From NCBI RefSeq assembly GCF_000757385.1, contig NZ_JRHH01000003.1, positions 310,001 to 374,000 on the forward strand: a stretch of DNA of 64,000 nucleotides, written 5' to 3'. The notes below the pieces were generated by a model. The model had not been told where the DNA came from, made no database searches, and saw only the letters and a list, made by a program, of their open reading frames with translations. The translations under genes were made by a program, and so were the position numbers. The DNA is from Flavobacterium aquatile LMG 4008 = ATCC 11947 (GTDB lineage Bacteria; Bacteroidota; Bacteroidia; Flavobacteriales; Flavobacteriaceae). Every line of letters begins with the position of its first letter. Position 1 is the first letter of the stretch. Shown piece by piece: positions 63,905 to 64,000 of the stretch.

Positions 63905-63937
63905 AAAGCGTTCCTAGAAATTAGGAGCGCTTTTTTG
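63905..63937 (+). terminator. Intrinsic terminator after OmpA-family gene
   Basis: AAAGCGTTCCTA (63905-63916) pairs with TAGGAGCGCTTT (63922-63933), one G-T pair, around GAAAT, and is followed by T's. It lies 21 bases past the stop. Bases 63938-64000 show no further feature. Confidence 0.9.
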
Positions 63938-64000
63938 TTTTCAAATATTTTGAACGACATTTAACAAATATTTTTGTTTACTTTATTTCTCTATTAGTTA

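Overview
The window looks like a chromosomal segment of a Flavobacterium-like member of the Bacteroidota (family Flavobacteriaceae). The DNA is visibly AT-rich. Upstream regions carry the Bacteroidota promoter form TTTG-N19-TAnnTTTG, with a textbook copy in front of a tRNA gene. The gene content is typical of the group: a PorV/PorQ-family protein, DUF4369 and DUF4105 proteins, an ECF/FecR/TonB-receptor set with STN and DUF4974 domains, paired DUF1501 and DUF1800 proteins, and many lipoproteins starting MKK. No transposase, integrase, phage gene, CRISPR array or rRNA was seen. No gap between annotated genes exceeds 300 bases.

Region 1 (1 to about 21.4 kb) is a surface-glycan locus on the + strand, with genes overlapping or only a few bases apart. 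It opens with the last residues of a NeuB-type nonulosonic (sialic-type) acid synthase, then a membrane O-acyltransferase and NeuC, the hydrolysing UDP-sugar 2-epimerase. After these come two related GT11 fucosyltransferase-like enzymes, several GT4 and GT2 glycosyltransferases, a NodB-like deacetylase-related protein, a FemAB/GNAT-like transferase, a methyltransferase, a GT-C-like membrane protein, a Wzy/ligase-type polymerase and finally a WcaJ-type initiating phosphoglycosyltransferase. The flippase and most sugar-nucleotide genes are not in the window and probably lie upstream of base 1. The likely product is a nonulosonic-acid-containing, modified O-antigen or capsule.

Region 2 (21.5 to 33 kb) is mostly housekeeping. 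It holds a DUF4105 protein and a PorV/PorQ-like protein, phosphatidylserine synthase, a membrane-anchored GH25 lysozyme, and a minus-strand group important for the envelope (LptB, an AhpD-like protein, TatC, KdsD/KpsF). RecQ and a COG2509 flavoprotein follow.

Region 3 (33.1 to 38 kb) is a cell-surface signalling set: a repeat-containing lipoprotein with a Kazal-like cysteine module, an ECF sigma factor, a FecR anti-sigma factor and an STN-containing TonB-dependent receptor. I regard this as the most interesting functional unit after the glycan locus.

Region 4 (38 to 64 kb) is metabolism and envelope maintenance. It includes GapN-type aldehyde dehydrogenase, an MsrB-MsrA fusion lipoprotein, Idi, a PTPS/QueD-family enzyme, a peroxiredoxin, ManA, tRNA-Thr(UGU), an M61 peptidase, a DUF2089-controlled hydrolase operon, a sterol-desaturase-like enzyme, AlkB, AqpZ, a DMT transporter, DUF1501/DUF1800, an L,D-transpeptidase-like protein, a prolyl oligopeptidase, HtpG, and a lipocalin-like plus OmpA-family pair. 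Several convincing intrinsic terminators mark unit ends. Several apparent ORF starts are TTG or GTG, and I moved the start to a downstream ATG where the protein family or signal peptide favoured it.
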